DNA of 64,000 nucleotides from Antitrichia curtipendula (GCA_951230915.1 OX579641.1:1426001-1490000); one strand, 5' to 3'. Counted from the stretch's first letter, positions 48,189-59,865 are shown. The notes: generated by a model from the letters alone, not told the origin. Numbers and translations are program-made.

Positions 48189-50363
48189 GTATGATTTTAA
48201 AAACTTGTCTTTTGTCTTTTCTTTTGCTTTCATTCTTTAAAAATTAGATTAGGAAACTAAAACTAACAAAATTAACAATTAGGAATCCGATAGCTAGTTA
48301 GAACTTAAAATCGTTAGAAAACCTTAAAAAACTTAACTATAACCGTGAAAGTAATAATTAGATTAACTTTGAGTTAATTTGGAAACCGAAATAGTAATTT
48401 CATCCAAAGGAATTTCAAAAGGAATCTAACGTAAATTAGGAATCTAGGGAATATTGGAATAATTGGGGAGATTAAACCCTAATTTATCCCTTAAATTCTA
48501 CATAAAACTTATTGAAACCGAATTCCACCCAACTAAGGGGAATTTTCATTCATTCATAAGTTTTTATCTAGAAGTCCAAAATTCTTATTTTTTACCATTA
48601 TAAGAAAGTAATTTATCACTTTATCCATAAAAACCATAAAACTATAGAAAATCACTAAATTTAGAATAATAATTTAGAATTAGGCTTAATTAAAGAACAA
48701 TTAGGAATATTCTCAATGAACAACTAAGAAATCTTTGGAAACCATAATCTTTTAGAGAATCTTTTGAAGATTCCAAATCCACCTTTTACTTTTAAAATTA
48801 CTTTAATTTGAAAGGATAAAAGTGTGGATGAAGATTTGACCTAAATTTGGATGAAAATTCCGAAAATAGGTTAAAATTAGTTTTTTCTCAAAATTCCATT
48901 AGTTAACTTAATCAACCTTTTAACCCTGAAATTTAGATTTATTTCACATTATTTTGCTATTTTTAGTTGACGGATGAAATTTTTAGGATAGAATTAGGGC
49001 CAAATTTCATCTACGCATAACTTTTGTTAGGAATATCAAAATCCAACTTGCTTTACCATTTCGGAAAGGGTAAATTGTATTCTTTGATTTAGATTAGGTA
49101 GAATTTTAGTTTAGCTAGAAGTTTAATCGCATTTAATTAACCCTTAACAACCTTTATTTCTTAACTATTAGTGTGTTTTGAAGCATTTAAATTAGGTAAA
49201 ATCAACATAACAAAGTGTCCATTGCTTGGAAGGCCAAAGAACACTAAGTTAATTTCAACCACTTAGAAATTACATCTTATACCGCTAGAACCTGTGTGCA
49301 CGTTTTACCTCTGAAGGGGGGAGATTAAAACACTCACAAAAGGCAATGACGTGGCATGCTTTCCAAAAAAAAGAAAAATGGATGGATGAAAATGGATGTG
49401 TTCCATGGATAAAAACAGATAGTCTTTATACAGGTGGGGAGGTGGAAGAAAGACAATTGATATGGGATATATCAAAAAAAAATTGTGTTCAAAGTGAAAT
49501 GTCCACAAAAACGTCGAGATGTCTGAAACAACATCTCTATGTTTAAAAAAACATCTCTATGTTTAGAAGAACATGTACACATCAAAAACAACATCGACAT
49601 GTAAACAAGTGAAATAACCATATTCTACTTATCCCATATTGTTTGTCTTTCCATAGGCATAGAATGGATATAAATACAATGTCTTTGTCCTTCATTTTTA
49701 TTAACTTTTAATGAAGTAATTCCTTCATTTGGCTATTAAATATTCTCCTAATGATTTATGGTAAGTTTTCTTCAATTTTTGTTGAATTTAGAATTTTTTT
49801 TTGTTCATTTCATTTTTTTAATTTATATTAAATTTTTATTGATATTGCCTTGTAGGTAGGGTATGTAGCAATTGATGTTTGAAAAAACGTGTAATTTGAC
49901 GTTGCAAAAAATATCTAATTTGACATCTCAAAAAACACCATTAAATTATTCAAATGACACAAAAATGAGCTGACATGGCCTCCACGTCAGTAACCACATC
50001 ACAGTTTCTCGACTCCACGTCAGTGACCACATCACAATTTCCCGCCTCCACGTCAAAGACCACATCAGCAATGGCATGGATGGAAAAAAAGATGACGTGG
50101 CAGTGGTTGAGCATGTGGCGCTGACATGGTGCTTATGTGGCCTCCACATGTCGACCTCTGCAGACCTTTGTTCACCTTGTCATGTGCGACATCAGGAAAA
50201 AACAAGCTTGAAAACGACGAGTTTTTTGTGATTTTTGCACGTTTTTTGCCCGTCAATTCAAACGGATTTTAGCTGACATCTATGCCGATTACTTCCGCGT
50301 CAAACAAGATGCCGTCTCATGTTTTCTACAACATAAAAAAAAAACTATTTTCTTATAGTGCCA

Positions 50364-51784
50364 ACAAGTCAGAACGCCAGTGACTGTTCGAACACCTCCT
50401 ACCACTCCTACACCTGCACCGAGGCCCCCCCTGGCAATTTCAGTATGAACAAGAGAGCTATGAAGGACCGCTGTCCTAACTGGGTACAACATGAAGTATT
50501 GGCGCTTGTAGCTGCCAAACGTGAACAATTTCTGGAAGAGATGGATGCGATTGATGCACGGGATCTTATGGCCCCAAAAACACAAAGTGGATGCGGATTG
50601 CTGAGGAGGTCAAACATTCAGGATTCTCACCATGCGTGCGTGACGGTCTAGCGTGTAAGACAAAGTGGAACCAAATCCTTCCGGATTACAAGTGCATATC
50701 GGACTACTTGGGGAGAACCGGTAAAAACGTTCGTGACTACTGGGATTTGACTCCTGCAGGTCGCAAGGAAGAAGGTCTGCCGAAACAATTCTCTCAAGAA
50801 CTTTTTGACGCCATCAACGATTGGTATGGAATGCACCCTCAAATTCAGCCCCCTCATGTACGTGATGGACTCTCTCTTCACGATGACAACTATAGACCCT
50901 CATAATGTGAAGATGAAGTTCCAGAGGACGACAGTAGTGAGCCTGAAACCGAAGACCCTATGGACATAGCAGAAGGAGATGCAGCAGATGCCACAACAAA
51001 CACAACACCACCCTGATCACCGAGGTCATCTTCCTCCACGCCATGCCGTTCTCTTCCACAATCTGTCTCTGCTGGAACGCCATTGCCAACAGCATGACCT
51101 GCACTACCACCAGGTATAGCTCCATAAGTTATCAGTTCCTCGGATACATCTTCTTTTGCAATGAAAAGGCGCCCTGGTCCTAGTAACACTGATGTGCACA
51201 GGAAAAATGTAGCGGGCCACACCGTGATTGCAGATGCCACAAAGGCGACGGGTGAGATTATGGCACAGCAAATGCAAGACATAGCTGAATCCAGTAGAGC
51301 GCTAGAGCATTCAAAAATCAAAGTGCAGTTGAAACTCTTCAGTGAGCAGATGTCTTACCAGCGTGACAAGGACCGACGTCTCTACGAACATGCAGTGGTG
51401 GCCAACGAAAGTGCACGTTTGTCAATATTCAAACAAGGTGAAATCGTCAATTGCCTAGCTCAGCTGTCCACCGTTTTGGGGAGGACCTTACAAACCAGCG
51501 GCAGCCAGAATACGCCGACCATGCCGCAGCAGAACACCAAAGACGACCACTACCAAACGCCAAGGGACAACTGTGCACAAAAGTTATGTGCAAGCACTGA
51601 CGAGGGGGGATTCCAACAGAAACGCAATGCACCTACTACAGCAAACAACAAAGAAGAACCTCTTGCCTACAATGACCGCGACGGAGGCAAAGAAAACGAC
51701 CTGCCACTAGAGGAGGGGGAAAAGATGCATAGCTATAACTGCCTATCCTGGCGGCGCTTCCTGCCATGCCTTGTGCGCCTTTGA
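50364..51784 (+). pseudogene. Harbinger ORF1, Myb/trihelix-like DNA-binding protein, decayed
   Basis: ORF1 proteins of PIF/Harbinger elements bind the element ends and help bring in the transposase. Visible parts: a Trp-containing helix (CPNWVQHEVLALVAAKREQF), then KWMRIAEEVKHSGF and CKTKWNQILPDYKCISDYL, the helices of a Myb/SANT-like trihelix domain. Next come an acidic linker (EVPEDDSSEPETEDPMD) and a long Gln/Glu-rich helical C-terminal region (51161-51784; KATGEIMAQQMQDIAESSRA). Damage: a frame change between about 50575 and 50590, and in-frame stops at 50903, 51014, 51095 and 51125, all in the frame that otherwise continues to 51784. The 5' part is separated by the CACTA insertion. The product cannot be made intact. 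Confidence 0.75.
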
Positions 51785-52090
51785 CGAAGCTCCAATTCGC
51801 TTGGACCTCAGATAGAACGTCGAGCCTGCATGCGGTTCATGGAGATGTTAGAAGGTTTACTATTAGTGAACACACATGTACTACTTCCCCTCTGCCTACT
51901 AGGCAAGGGGAACAGAAAAAGTAAAAAAATTTGAGTGCAAGTTCCAAAAAAATTTGATTCATTGTTTTACTATGATTTTATTCAATGACTATGGCTTCAA
52001 CAAACAATGCAACATGAAGACAGTCTTCAAAAACTGACTCAGTGATGGCAAGAACTGCATAATAGAAGAACAAATTGCTTACCTCACAAT

Positions 52091-53437
52091 TCACGGCATG
52101 TATTGCCGGAGCACTAACAAGTGAACGCCCAGCTGCGTTCTCTTCAACGTAGTTGCTTCAGTGGCTGCGTTCTCTGGGAGGATGTCAGGAACTTCGTGTC
52201 CAACTGCAGGTTCATCTACAACTTCGCCCTCTAGACCCTCAGTTTGTAGGACCTCAACTAAGTGTTCGACTTCCTCGTGTGATTGGCCTAGAAGCATGTT
52301 GTGCAAAATTGCACAACAGAAGATGACATCTGGTAAGAACACAACATCCAAATCTGATTTTATTAGCAACTCCCTGAATGTTTGCTTCAGTATACCAAAT
52401 GCGTTCTCCACAACACATCGACCCCTTCGCAGTTTCTTGTTGAATAGTGCCTCCGCCACTGACAATCGAACCTGACTTTGATGTGGAATCATCAGCCACG
52501 GAAGAAGTAGGTCCCCAAGGTCCCCAACAAGGTAAGGTGAAAAACCATTGACACCATCTTCTTCCTTGAAGAAGTTGTTGTGCACAGCTAGATCGTAAAG
52601 AGATGAACGCCTCAGTATCCGAGAGTCATTTGTCGAACCAGGCATTCCCAAATAAAGATCCAGAAAGCGTTTGTCACTGTCTACCACTACTTGACAATTC
52701 AATGTGTAGCCACCGGACTTGAAGTAGTAGTAATCAGCTGGAACATGGCGTGGCTTTGAAATAGTAACATGTGTTCCATCAATGGCTCCCACAACACCAG
52801 GTAAGCCACACAAGTCAAGGAATTTCTGTTGAGTGTCTCGCAAACGTGCACCAGTTGGCCACCTAAGATTGTGTCTTAAAGTGTTGTTTATGGCATGCAC
52901 TACATCTCTCAAAATTGAGCAGGCAATGCTTTTCCCAATTGCAAAAAGCTCACTGCAAACGAAGAGGGAAATGCCCTGAGTTAACTTGAAGATCGTACAA
53001 GCTACACGGATGAGAACCGGGATTGCCAATCTATACTTAGTATCTTTCTTCCGAATTTGAGGCGTCAATAACTCAGCCAACGCAAATATGGAGGGTTTGG
53101 ACATCCTAAACATGTGTATCCACCTTGTGTTGTCGTACTCTTGCAGTAAAAATTTAGAAAACCACGTTGTAGAGTGGGGCTTTATCCAATACCGAACATC
53201 TTCGTCAAGCAAATGGAAAGTAGGGCACAGTTGAAAGCTCTGTAAGCCAAAGCGAAGTGCAGCTAGAGGGTCTTCAGCGGGTTGTCCGACATGGGAGACG
53301 ATCTCCTGTAAAGTCGAATCATCTTCCTCTTCTTGTAGAAGGGGAGGCAGAAACATAGCTTGGGGCGAGGTTAGCAACTGAAAAAGTAGCCAGGTACTAA
53401 GAGTAATGGCGGAATGAACAAAAGAACCGTTGTCCAT
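52091..53437 (-). CDS. PIF/Harbinger DDE transposase (DDE_Tnp_4 family)
   Basis: Cuts and inserts the element at TWA sites. The 448-residue frame from ATG 53437 is uninterrupted; the frame stays open to 53491 (only a TTG there), and an acceptor-like CTTCAG near 53483 suggests an upstream exon. Order: N-terminal region, a helix-turn-helix-like segment (FALAELLTPQIRKKDTKYRL to SIACSILRDVV), then catalytic motifs AIDGTHV (D220), VDSDKRFLDLYLGMPGSTND, LVGDLGDLLLPWL (second D about 306; the usual GDSGYP reads GDLGD here) and RCVVENAFGILK (E344), numbering from M 53437. All three acidic residues are present. It is convergent with ORF1, as in many Harbinger elements. Coding capacity is intact, but activity also needs ORF1, which is broken here. 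Confidence 0.9.
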   Translation of the reverse strand: MDNGSFVHSAITLSTWLLFQLLTSPQAMFLPPLLQEEEDDSTLQEIVSHVGQPAEDPLAALRFGLQSFQLCPTFHLLDEDVRYWIKPHSTTWFSKFLLQEYDNTRWIHMFRMSKPSIFALAELLTPQIRKKDTKYRLAIPVLIRVACTIFKLTQGISLFVCSELFAIGKSIACSILRDVVHAINNTLRHNLRWPTGARLRDTQQKFLDLCGLPGVVGAIDGTHVTISKPRHVPADYYYFKSGGYTLNCQVVVDSDKRFLDLYLGMPGSTNDSRILRRSSLYDLAVHNNFFKEEDGVNGFSPYLVGDLGDLLLPWLMIPHQSQVRLSVAEALFNKKLRRGRCVVENAFGILKQTFRELLIKSDLDVVFLPDVIFCCAILHNMLLGQSHEEVEHLVEVLQTEGLEGEVVDEPAVGHEVPDILPENAATEATTLKRTQLGVHLLVLRQYMP

Positions 53438-53870
53438 GTCGGCAGGCTTGTGTAAGTGGTCCCGAATAAACGAGGGCCTCCTGAAGCACAAAGGAAGAGA
53501 ACGGTGTTAAATTACTCAGTAGAATGGAACCGTTAAGAAGTTATTCACAGCAATTGCATTAACAGTCGTACTTGAATTGAGAAGGAGTTCTGTGGAGCCT
53601 GAAAACGGGAGATGAACTTCAAGCCAAAAAAAGGAGAAGCGACTTTACATTGCCAATCAGCAGAGATTTCGAAGAATGATGGATTAGGCATATGGGTAGA
53701 GTGAAATGTCGAGATGTCTTACTGTTTAGGCAGACGTCAGTGCGATCAAACACAGATAGAATGTGACGAAATCAAATGTGGACAGAGCTAGATCAGCGAT
53801 CAAATGCGGACAGAATGCGGCACGATCAAATGCCGACCCAAATTGAACCCTGCACGAAGCAACCCCCTGG

Positions 53871-54582
53871 TCAGTGAATTACGTAATCTTCACAATGCAG
53901 CCGGAGTTGGATCGCAGCTGAGAAGGACCTAAAACCGAGGAGCACAAAAAAACGAAGAACGACGCAACCTTTGCCAAAGGGAAACGGGAAGAAGGAACTC
54001 ACACCGACCCTAATCCAAAAACGCGTCGCCCCAATATAAAAGTAAACAGAATATGGAGGCGGAATCTGAGAATATCCAGGATGACAATTATCGCGAACAT
54101 TGACACCGATGAAATTCAAAGCAGGAGGCCAAAACAACCAACCAAAAAACCCCGCAGCAACACCACGACTCAGGAAAACAAGCTTAAGCAAAACCCTACC
54201 CACCTGATGATTCAGGAGCTTTGACAAGTCCGCAAAGCAAGCTCGCAGGGATGTAACCTGATGTCTTTGACGTGCTCCTCGCAGATGGGGCTCAAAATTC
54301 CGAAGTGCGCAATTCACAAAGGAGCCGCCCTCCACCAAAGCTTCTCGGCAACGACTGAATGAAATTGAGCGGATGCAACTACGACAACAAGTGCTTGCAA
54401 GCGTAATCGCAGTGAATCCTAGGAGAGAAGGAGCTGATTGACATGAAGTGAACAAGGTGACTGAAATGAAAGCCAGGGCTGGCGAAAGTGACCGACGGGA
54501 AGTGGAAGGCGGGAGAGTGGAAGAGAAGCTTAGTTTCAGGTAAAAGTGAACTCCTAGTTTGAACCCCTCTCGAAACCATCAT
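53871..54582 (-). other. Possible 5' exon or leader of the transposase transcript
   Basis: Two overlapping minus-strand frames lie between the right terminal repeat and the transposase. One (from ATG 54582) has 67 codons. The other (194 codons from a TTG) reads through a good donor (CAG then GTGGGT) near 54203. They show no domain. Splicing from this donor to the acceptor near 53483 would give a longer transposase N-terminus. Inference only. Confidence 0.3.
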
Positions 54583-54856
54583 GTCGTCCGCCTACGTGGC
54601 GCTCTCCCGTGAATCCGAAAATTACGTAAATCAAGTGGTGAGAACCGGGCGGTTTTATGGAACTTCCCTTCAATTCGGGGCCCCAGAATTTCGCCCCTGA
54701 CCTCTAATATTCCAACAGTATTTACTCTTTTTTTTTAAACCGGTTCCACTTATAGCCAAGTGAGAATGGCCCTTTAGAGTTAGTTAGAGTTATTTGATTA
54801 AAAAACTATCCCTACAAAAGTCATTAAACATTACTTAGAATACCCTAGTTGAGTTC

Positions 54857-55157
54857 ATCACAAAGTTTCCAACCCACGGTTTGTCAACAGTTATCGTATG
54901 GTAACTGTTGTTTCATGGGTTCACACGTTAATTTAACAATTATCGTATCATTACGACCCATTACTGCACAATTTACCGCACCGTTACGATGCATGATTAG
55001 TTGCCAAAATTGCAGCATCGTAACGGTGCGGTAAATTGTGCAGTAATGGGTCGTAACAATGCGATAACTATTAAATTAACGTGCAAACCCATGAAACAAC
55101 AATTACCACACGATAACTGTTGACAAACCGTAGGTTGAAAACTTTGTGATGTTGTTA
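54857..55157. mobile_element. Fold-back MITE, arms about 135 bp
   Basis: CATCACAAAGTTT at the left is mirrored by AAACTTTGTGATG at the right. Pairing is nearly continuous to a centre of about 22 bp at 54998-55020, around ACCGCACCGTTACGATGC. It lies just right of the Harbinger, in what should be the continuation of copy 1. Target duplication is unclear (GTT-like), so superfamily is unassigned. Confidence 0.65.
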
Positions 55158-55685
55158 TAGGTTCATTTTATTTCTTTGATTAATTTTTAGTTTAGTTTTA
55201 GCCAGAACTTAGAACTAGCCTAGGGATCAGAATAAAGAACCAACCAACAATCAGAATTTAAAACTAGCCGAGCAATCTAAATTTTGAACCAACCCCAACA
55301 ACCAAAATTTAGGACCAGACGACATTCAAAAGGTTGGGTATTGGAGAGCTACTCCGGTCATCAGAAGATCAAGACCCGTAACCAATAGTTGCGAACGGGG
55401 GAACCTACAGAGGGAACGAGCGGGGTCTAGTCATCCATGGCACGACTCGTGCTGTCGGGGAGGAGTTTGAAACGAGACAAAAAGTGCTGGAACCAGCCAA
55501 GGGGCTGACAAACAACCAAGTCGGGTTGCTTAGAATCCAGAATTGTTACTCAACTCTAGAGGTAAAGGTGTAATTTATAAACTGAAAAACTGAATTATTT
55601 GGTTTGTTGCCTACAGTCTCAATTTGTAAGAGTAAAGGTTTGTACACAGACCATACACGTCTTAAAAATAATTATCTACATTCAA
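55158..55685. other. Probable remainder of copy 1
   Basis: From about 55190 the DNA becomes richer in AAC/CCAA strings and then GC-richer (55330-55540), with no gene. Its position and texture fit the GGGAAC-rich part of copy 2 (47750-48000), but homology could not be confirmed by eye. Confidence 0.3.
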
Positions 55686-56240
55686 GGTGCAACTAAGGTA
55701 AACCTGCCTATGATAGGCAAAATAACTGATTTGTCATGTTGCCATTACCAAAAAAATTCTGATTTTTTTCCATACAAAGACAAATCTGAGAAATGAAGGA
55801 AGCAACTGGAATTTTATTTTTTGGACAAAGTATGAATTTTTGAAATGTGCTGTCCAATTGGCCCAAATGAGTCTGTAACTACCCCAAATCAGCAAAAAAG
55901 TGTTTCTATGATGGTCATCTTGTCACCTAAATCAGTCACCACATTTTCTAACATGGCTACAAGATTTCCTATCATAGACATGACATTGAAGGAATAAAAA
56001 AATAACTTTTTACTACCAATTTGCACTAGAAAGGTGTAAGTGTCCTATGACAGTCACTAATAATTCCATGACCATCTCCCAAGGCTTTAATTATGGTCAC
56101 AAATCAACCTAATGTAGTCCTAATTCCAATTATTAGGAAAAGTCTGTCATGATATAATATTAGACTGTAATGGACAATTTCCTAGGTGCATGTCATGGGA
56201 GATTTGCCTGTCATAGGCAAATTTAGCTTATACGCAACAA
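55686..56240. mobile_element. MITE with CCTATGATAGGC-type inverted ends
   Basis: Left TAAGGTAAACCTGCCTATGA and inverted right TAAGCTAAATTTGCCTATGA match at 16 of 20 positions, and a later TGTCATG or CATGACATG block is also mirrored. Short palindromes of the type CCTATGATAGG recur inside. A direct GCAAC adjoins both ends and may be a target duplication. No coding capacity. Confidence 0.45.
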
Positions 56241-56269
56241 AATTCAAGTGAAGAGGAAGAGAAAGTGGA

Positions 56270-59200
56270 GAATACAACTTTGAAGGAGAGGCTAACAACT
56301 AACAAATTGAAGAATGAATACAAATTGAAGCAAGAAAAAAGAAGAAGAGACTAAGACTGTACATCCCTGAAACAGGGCCTCAACTTTCCAAAACCTAACT
56401 TATTGCCAAAATAGAATCAAAGTAGTACATTTGTAAAATAGAATAGATCATATTCATCTCAAGCAAAATCAAGAAAAGGTCAAGATATGACACTTTTAGA
56501 AATTTGGTACAATAAACCCAATATATGTCTCCTCAAGTGTTGTACATCAAGAAGTCTATGTGACTAGACATGAAAAAGATGACAAGATGTCCCCTTGCTT
56601 TTAGCAAAAATTAGCTCCAAGTAAATTAAAGAAGGAACTTGTAGACCTGAAGGCTCTACCTCACCTGTGCCCGTCCCAAAAAAACAACACAAACCAATGT
56701 GAGTTAGTGAGGATGCACGAGGTGTCTTCAGCAAAAGCCAATTGCTATCTATGTCACAGGTCAACAAAAACCAAGAAAAAGAGCAAAACATTGCAAATTA
56801 GTGAGCTCTAAGTAGAAAAGAGTAAGTTCAACAATATCCAAAGCAAAGTGTAGACAACCCAAAGACCTTTGCCATTCCCTTGAAGTGCAAGCACTTGAAG
56901 TTGAAGAGTCTCCCACAAAAAATCACTATGTCACCAAACTCCAAACGTCTTCGTGAAGGTGAATGTACAATGGCAAGGAAGCCACTATATGTTCACCGGT
57001 TTGAATTTTGGGAGGGAAAACCAATGTGAGTAGCCATGAAGTGGTGTACATGCTTATTAATTAAGTCACAGGTAGTGGACTTTAAGCCAAATAGCCAACC
57101 ATCCTTAGTGGGTGGGTGGGTGGTTGCATCCACCCTGAAGGCTATGGTATATTTTAAAACCCAAATACTACCAAGTAGATCACATCATTTAGTAGATTTG
57201 TTGGGGTAATATGGCATAGTCATATACAAAATAGCCCATGTATTGGGTTTAAAAAAATTAATGTGTATATGTGAAATGGTCAAATAAGAACCAGTGTGGA
57301 GCTTTCTTTCTTTTTCTACAAAAATTCCAATTGGAAAAAAAATTGTACTTAAGTCAAATCAATGTAAATAAATTCCGTAATGTCACAAAAAGGATTTGGA
57401 ATTTTTTAACAAAGGGTATGAGGTCAAGGGGATTACTTTACAAGCATTAGCCATAGGATGATTTTCATAATTTATGAACTAAAAATGTTCAAAGGCTAAA
57501 GAAGAAAGAAGAAGAAGAAGAGACTGAGACTTAACATCCCTGAGACAGGGCCTCATCTTTTCAAAACCTAAACTATATAGCCAAATATGCCATGGCAAAT
57601 CATAGAATAGTATTTAAAATTTCACAACCACACCAAAATCACCAACAACACCAATGTGGCAAAGTAGTTACAATGTTTTTCAAAGCCATCAAATATGCAT
57701 AAGTACTATTATAAGATTGTAAATATCCATGTAGGAATGAACATAGACAGGTTGTCTAAATGCCAGTATAAACTTGCTCAAAAGTACTCCACAAACATGG
57801 GAGATATGACCTGAAGGCTCCGCCTCACCTGTACCCGTCCCAAAAACAAAACAAACCAATGTGATGTTAGTGAGGATGTACGAGGTGTCTTCAGCAAAAA
57901 GCCAATTGCTATCTGTGTCACAGGTCAATCAAAACCAAGGAATTAGAGCAAAACAAAGCAAATCAAGGAGCAAAAAAGCACAAATCCAAAGCAAAGTATG
58001 AGCATCCAGTGACCTTTGCCATTCTAAGAAGCTCAAGCACACACTGGAAGTTGAAGAGTTTGCCAAATAGAGAGCTCCAAACCACCCAAGTTTAATCCGT
58101 CACAGTGAAAGAGACTCACACAATAGTGAGGAAACCATTACATGTGAGCTCACTAATTTGAATTTGGGAGGGAACTGTCAAGGAGTGGCTATAAAGCATT
58201 AGTCAGGCTTATTTAATGGCTTACAAATCAAAGAAGTAGTTAGTAAAGCACCTATAGTGGGTGGGTGGGTGGTTCCATCTACCAGGCTTACTTGTGATTT
58301 GATTTTAAGGACCTAAATAAAATAAGGTGGAACACATTGAGTAGTGTTAAGATTATTAAACCTTATAGAATGAAGGAACTATGCAACTCTGTAAATAAAA
58401 TGAAACTGCTTATGAGCATAGATTGTGTCCATAAAAAATTCTTTTTATGGTGTAAAGTGAATGATGAATTTATCAAGGTAAAAATGTATATTTAAATAAT
58501 TTAAAATTATTAAATTACATTTACCTTGTAAATATGTAAAAATACCAAGATAAAGGGTATAAGGCACAAGGTCAAATGGAACCATTTTGCAAAACTTAGC
58601 CCTAAGATATGTTGAAACTTAGAATGTTTCAAAGGAAGAAGGTACAAGACTGAAACACCCCAGAACTGGGCTCCATCTTTTCACAACTTGTCTTAAGGCT
58701 AAATATATGCCATAGCCATACAATAGACTATTTTAAATCAAATCTTAACTCACATCAGGCTGTACAAAATGGTGTAAAAATATTTTCCTACAACAATAGT
58801 TCTTCCTATGTAGGAAAGAAGAGTCAAATCACAATAAAATCACTTCTTTCTAAGTAGAAAGAAGAGTCACAAATCATAGTAAAATTATCCATAATAGTAA
58901 GCACAAAAAATGTAGGAAAGAATTGTCCATGTGCTTGAAAAACTTGTCTCAAGAAATCCACAAATTTGGGAAATCAGGATCCAAAGGCTCAGCCTCACCT
59001 GTACCCATCCCAAACACAAAACAAGCCAATGTTACGTGAGTGAGGATGCATCAGGTGTTTAAAGCTGAAAGCCAATTGCTATCTATGTCACAGATCCTAA
59101 AATAACAAATATTGGTGAGAAAACATGGGTCAAAAGATCACATCAGTGAGTAAAACAAGTGCAGTGAGTGAAAACCAACACAAAACACACTAAAACTCCA

Positions 59201-59560
59201 CACGACCTTTGCCATTCCTGTAGACACACAACTTGTTGGAAGATCAAGAGCCACTCCAAACTCCACAAAGTCTCACAGAAGGTAAACCGTCACTCCACAA
59301 ACTCCTTACAAAGCCAAACAAAGAGAATGGTGTGTGGTGACACACAACAAGTAAGTTGTTTACAAACTTGGAGGGAAAACCAGAGGGATGCATGAACAAG
59401 GTCATTTGGGAAATCAATGCCCACTTCTGGTAGTGAAATAGACTAATAAATGCCAACCCATAGTGGGTGGGTGGGTGGTTTTTTCCACTTATTAGACTTA
59501 TTTTAAATAACTCCATGGAGGTCCATTGTCAGTGACAAATGGCCTGGGAGATATTATATG
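56270..59560. repeat. Tandem array of three units of about 1.16 kb
   Basis: Each unit has in order: a GAAGAAGA-rich start, CATCCCTGARACAGGGCCTC (CACCCCAGAACTGGGCTCC in unit 3), AAGGCTCNGCCTCACCTGTAC, AAAGCCAATTGCTATCTATG, and (GTGG)3-4 followed by a TCCA-containing string. The second marker lies at about 56650, 57815 and 58980; the GTGG tract at about 57108, 58258 and 59462. Units differ by substitutions and indels, so the array is old. No long frame is conserved among units, so it is non-coding. A GAAGAAGAAG tract at 59866-59888 looks like the start of a fourth unit. Confidence 0.75.
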
Positions 59561-59865
59561 TAAGACATGACCTATTAGTAAGCTCAAAGTATTAAGGGGA
59601 CTTGTAAGCTCCTTAAAAAATAATTTAAGCAAATAGGTAAATAATAACAAATTAAATTAAATTAATTTTATTTATTTAAATTTGTTAGAGGCCTTTTAGG
59701 AAAATTAAATAAATCTTATAAGGAGTATGTGCATTGGAGGAATTTGACCAATTGTGAATTGGAATGTAACCAATTTGGTTTAAATTAACCAATAACAATT
59801 TGAAGGCAAAATTCTATGTGGCTTTCAAACAAACATTAATAAATGTAAATTGTTTTAAAGCCAAA

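Larger units (their letters stand above)
44969..49300 (+). repeat. Dispersed repeat, copy 2, inside the CACTA element
   Basis: It starts TGAGCCCTCAAGTTAGCAC, like 40564, and is collinear with copy 1 to at least the position matching 42900. It extends further right than the uninterrupted part of copy 1. Contents in order: AT-rich upstream DNA, TATA box (46539), four tandem hairpins (46611-46806), a second hairpin series (47024-47239), a GGGAAC-rich minisatellite (about 47776-47847), a short exon-like frame (48117) and AT-rich DNA that looks intronic. A purine run (GAAGGGGGGAGA) near 49313 may mark the right limit. It could be a captured gene 5' region or a retroelement inserted in the CACTA. 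Confidence 0.5.
44631..50360. mobile_element. CACTA (En/Spm-type) element carrying a foreign segment
   Basis: Terminal repeats CACTATAAGAAAA at both ends, flanked by direct CCA (44628-44630 and 50361-50363). Subterminal DNA is repetitive, as usual in CACTA elements: ACATCTCTATGTTTA repeats near 49528-49570 and three 33-bp units (CTCCACGTCAGTNACCACAT) at about 49979-50077. No transposase frame is present, so it is non-autonomous. About 4.3 kb of its interior is a copy of the repeat that lies outside the Harbinger at 40564. Confidence 0.85.
43122..54773. mobile_element. PIF/Harbinger transposon, full length, interrupted by a CACTA element
   Basis: Direct TTA (43119-43121 and 54774-54776) flanks terminal inverted repeats AGGGCCATTCTCACCTGGCT and, inverted, AGGGCCATTCTCACTTGGCT, 19 of 20 identical. 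It encodes the two standard Harbinger proteins in convergent orientation: a Myb/trihelix-like ORF1 on the plus strand and a DDE transposase on the minus strand, with 306 bp between them. Removing the 5730-bp CACTA and its 3-bp duplication leaves about 5.9 kb, normal for the superfamily. Near-identical termini suggest fairly recent activity. Confidence 0.85.

Noticed and set aside
52161..52499. Plus-strand 104-codon frame and minus-strand 81-codon frame inside the transposase
   Set aside because: Overlap the conserved DDE reading frame and show no motif of their own.
56270..59560. CRISPR-like or satellite array
   Set aside because: Three diverged kilobase units with no short regular spacers; an ordinary plant tandem duplication.
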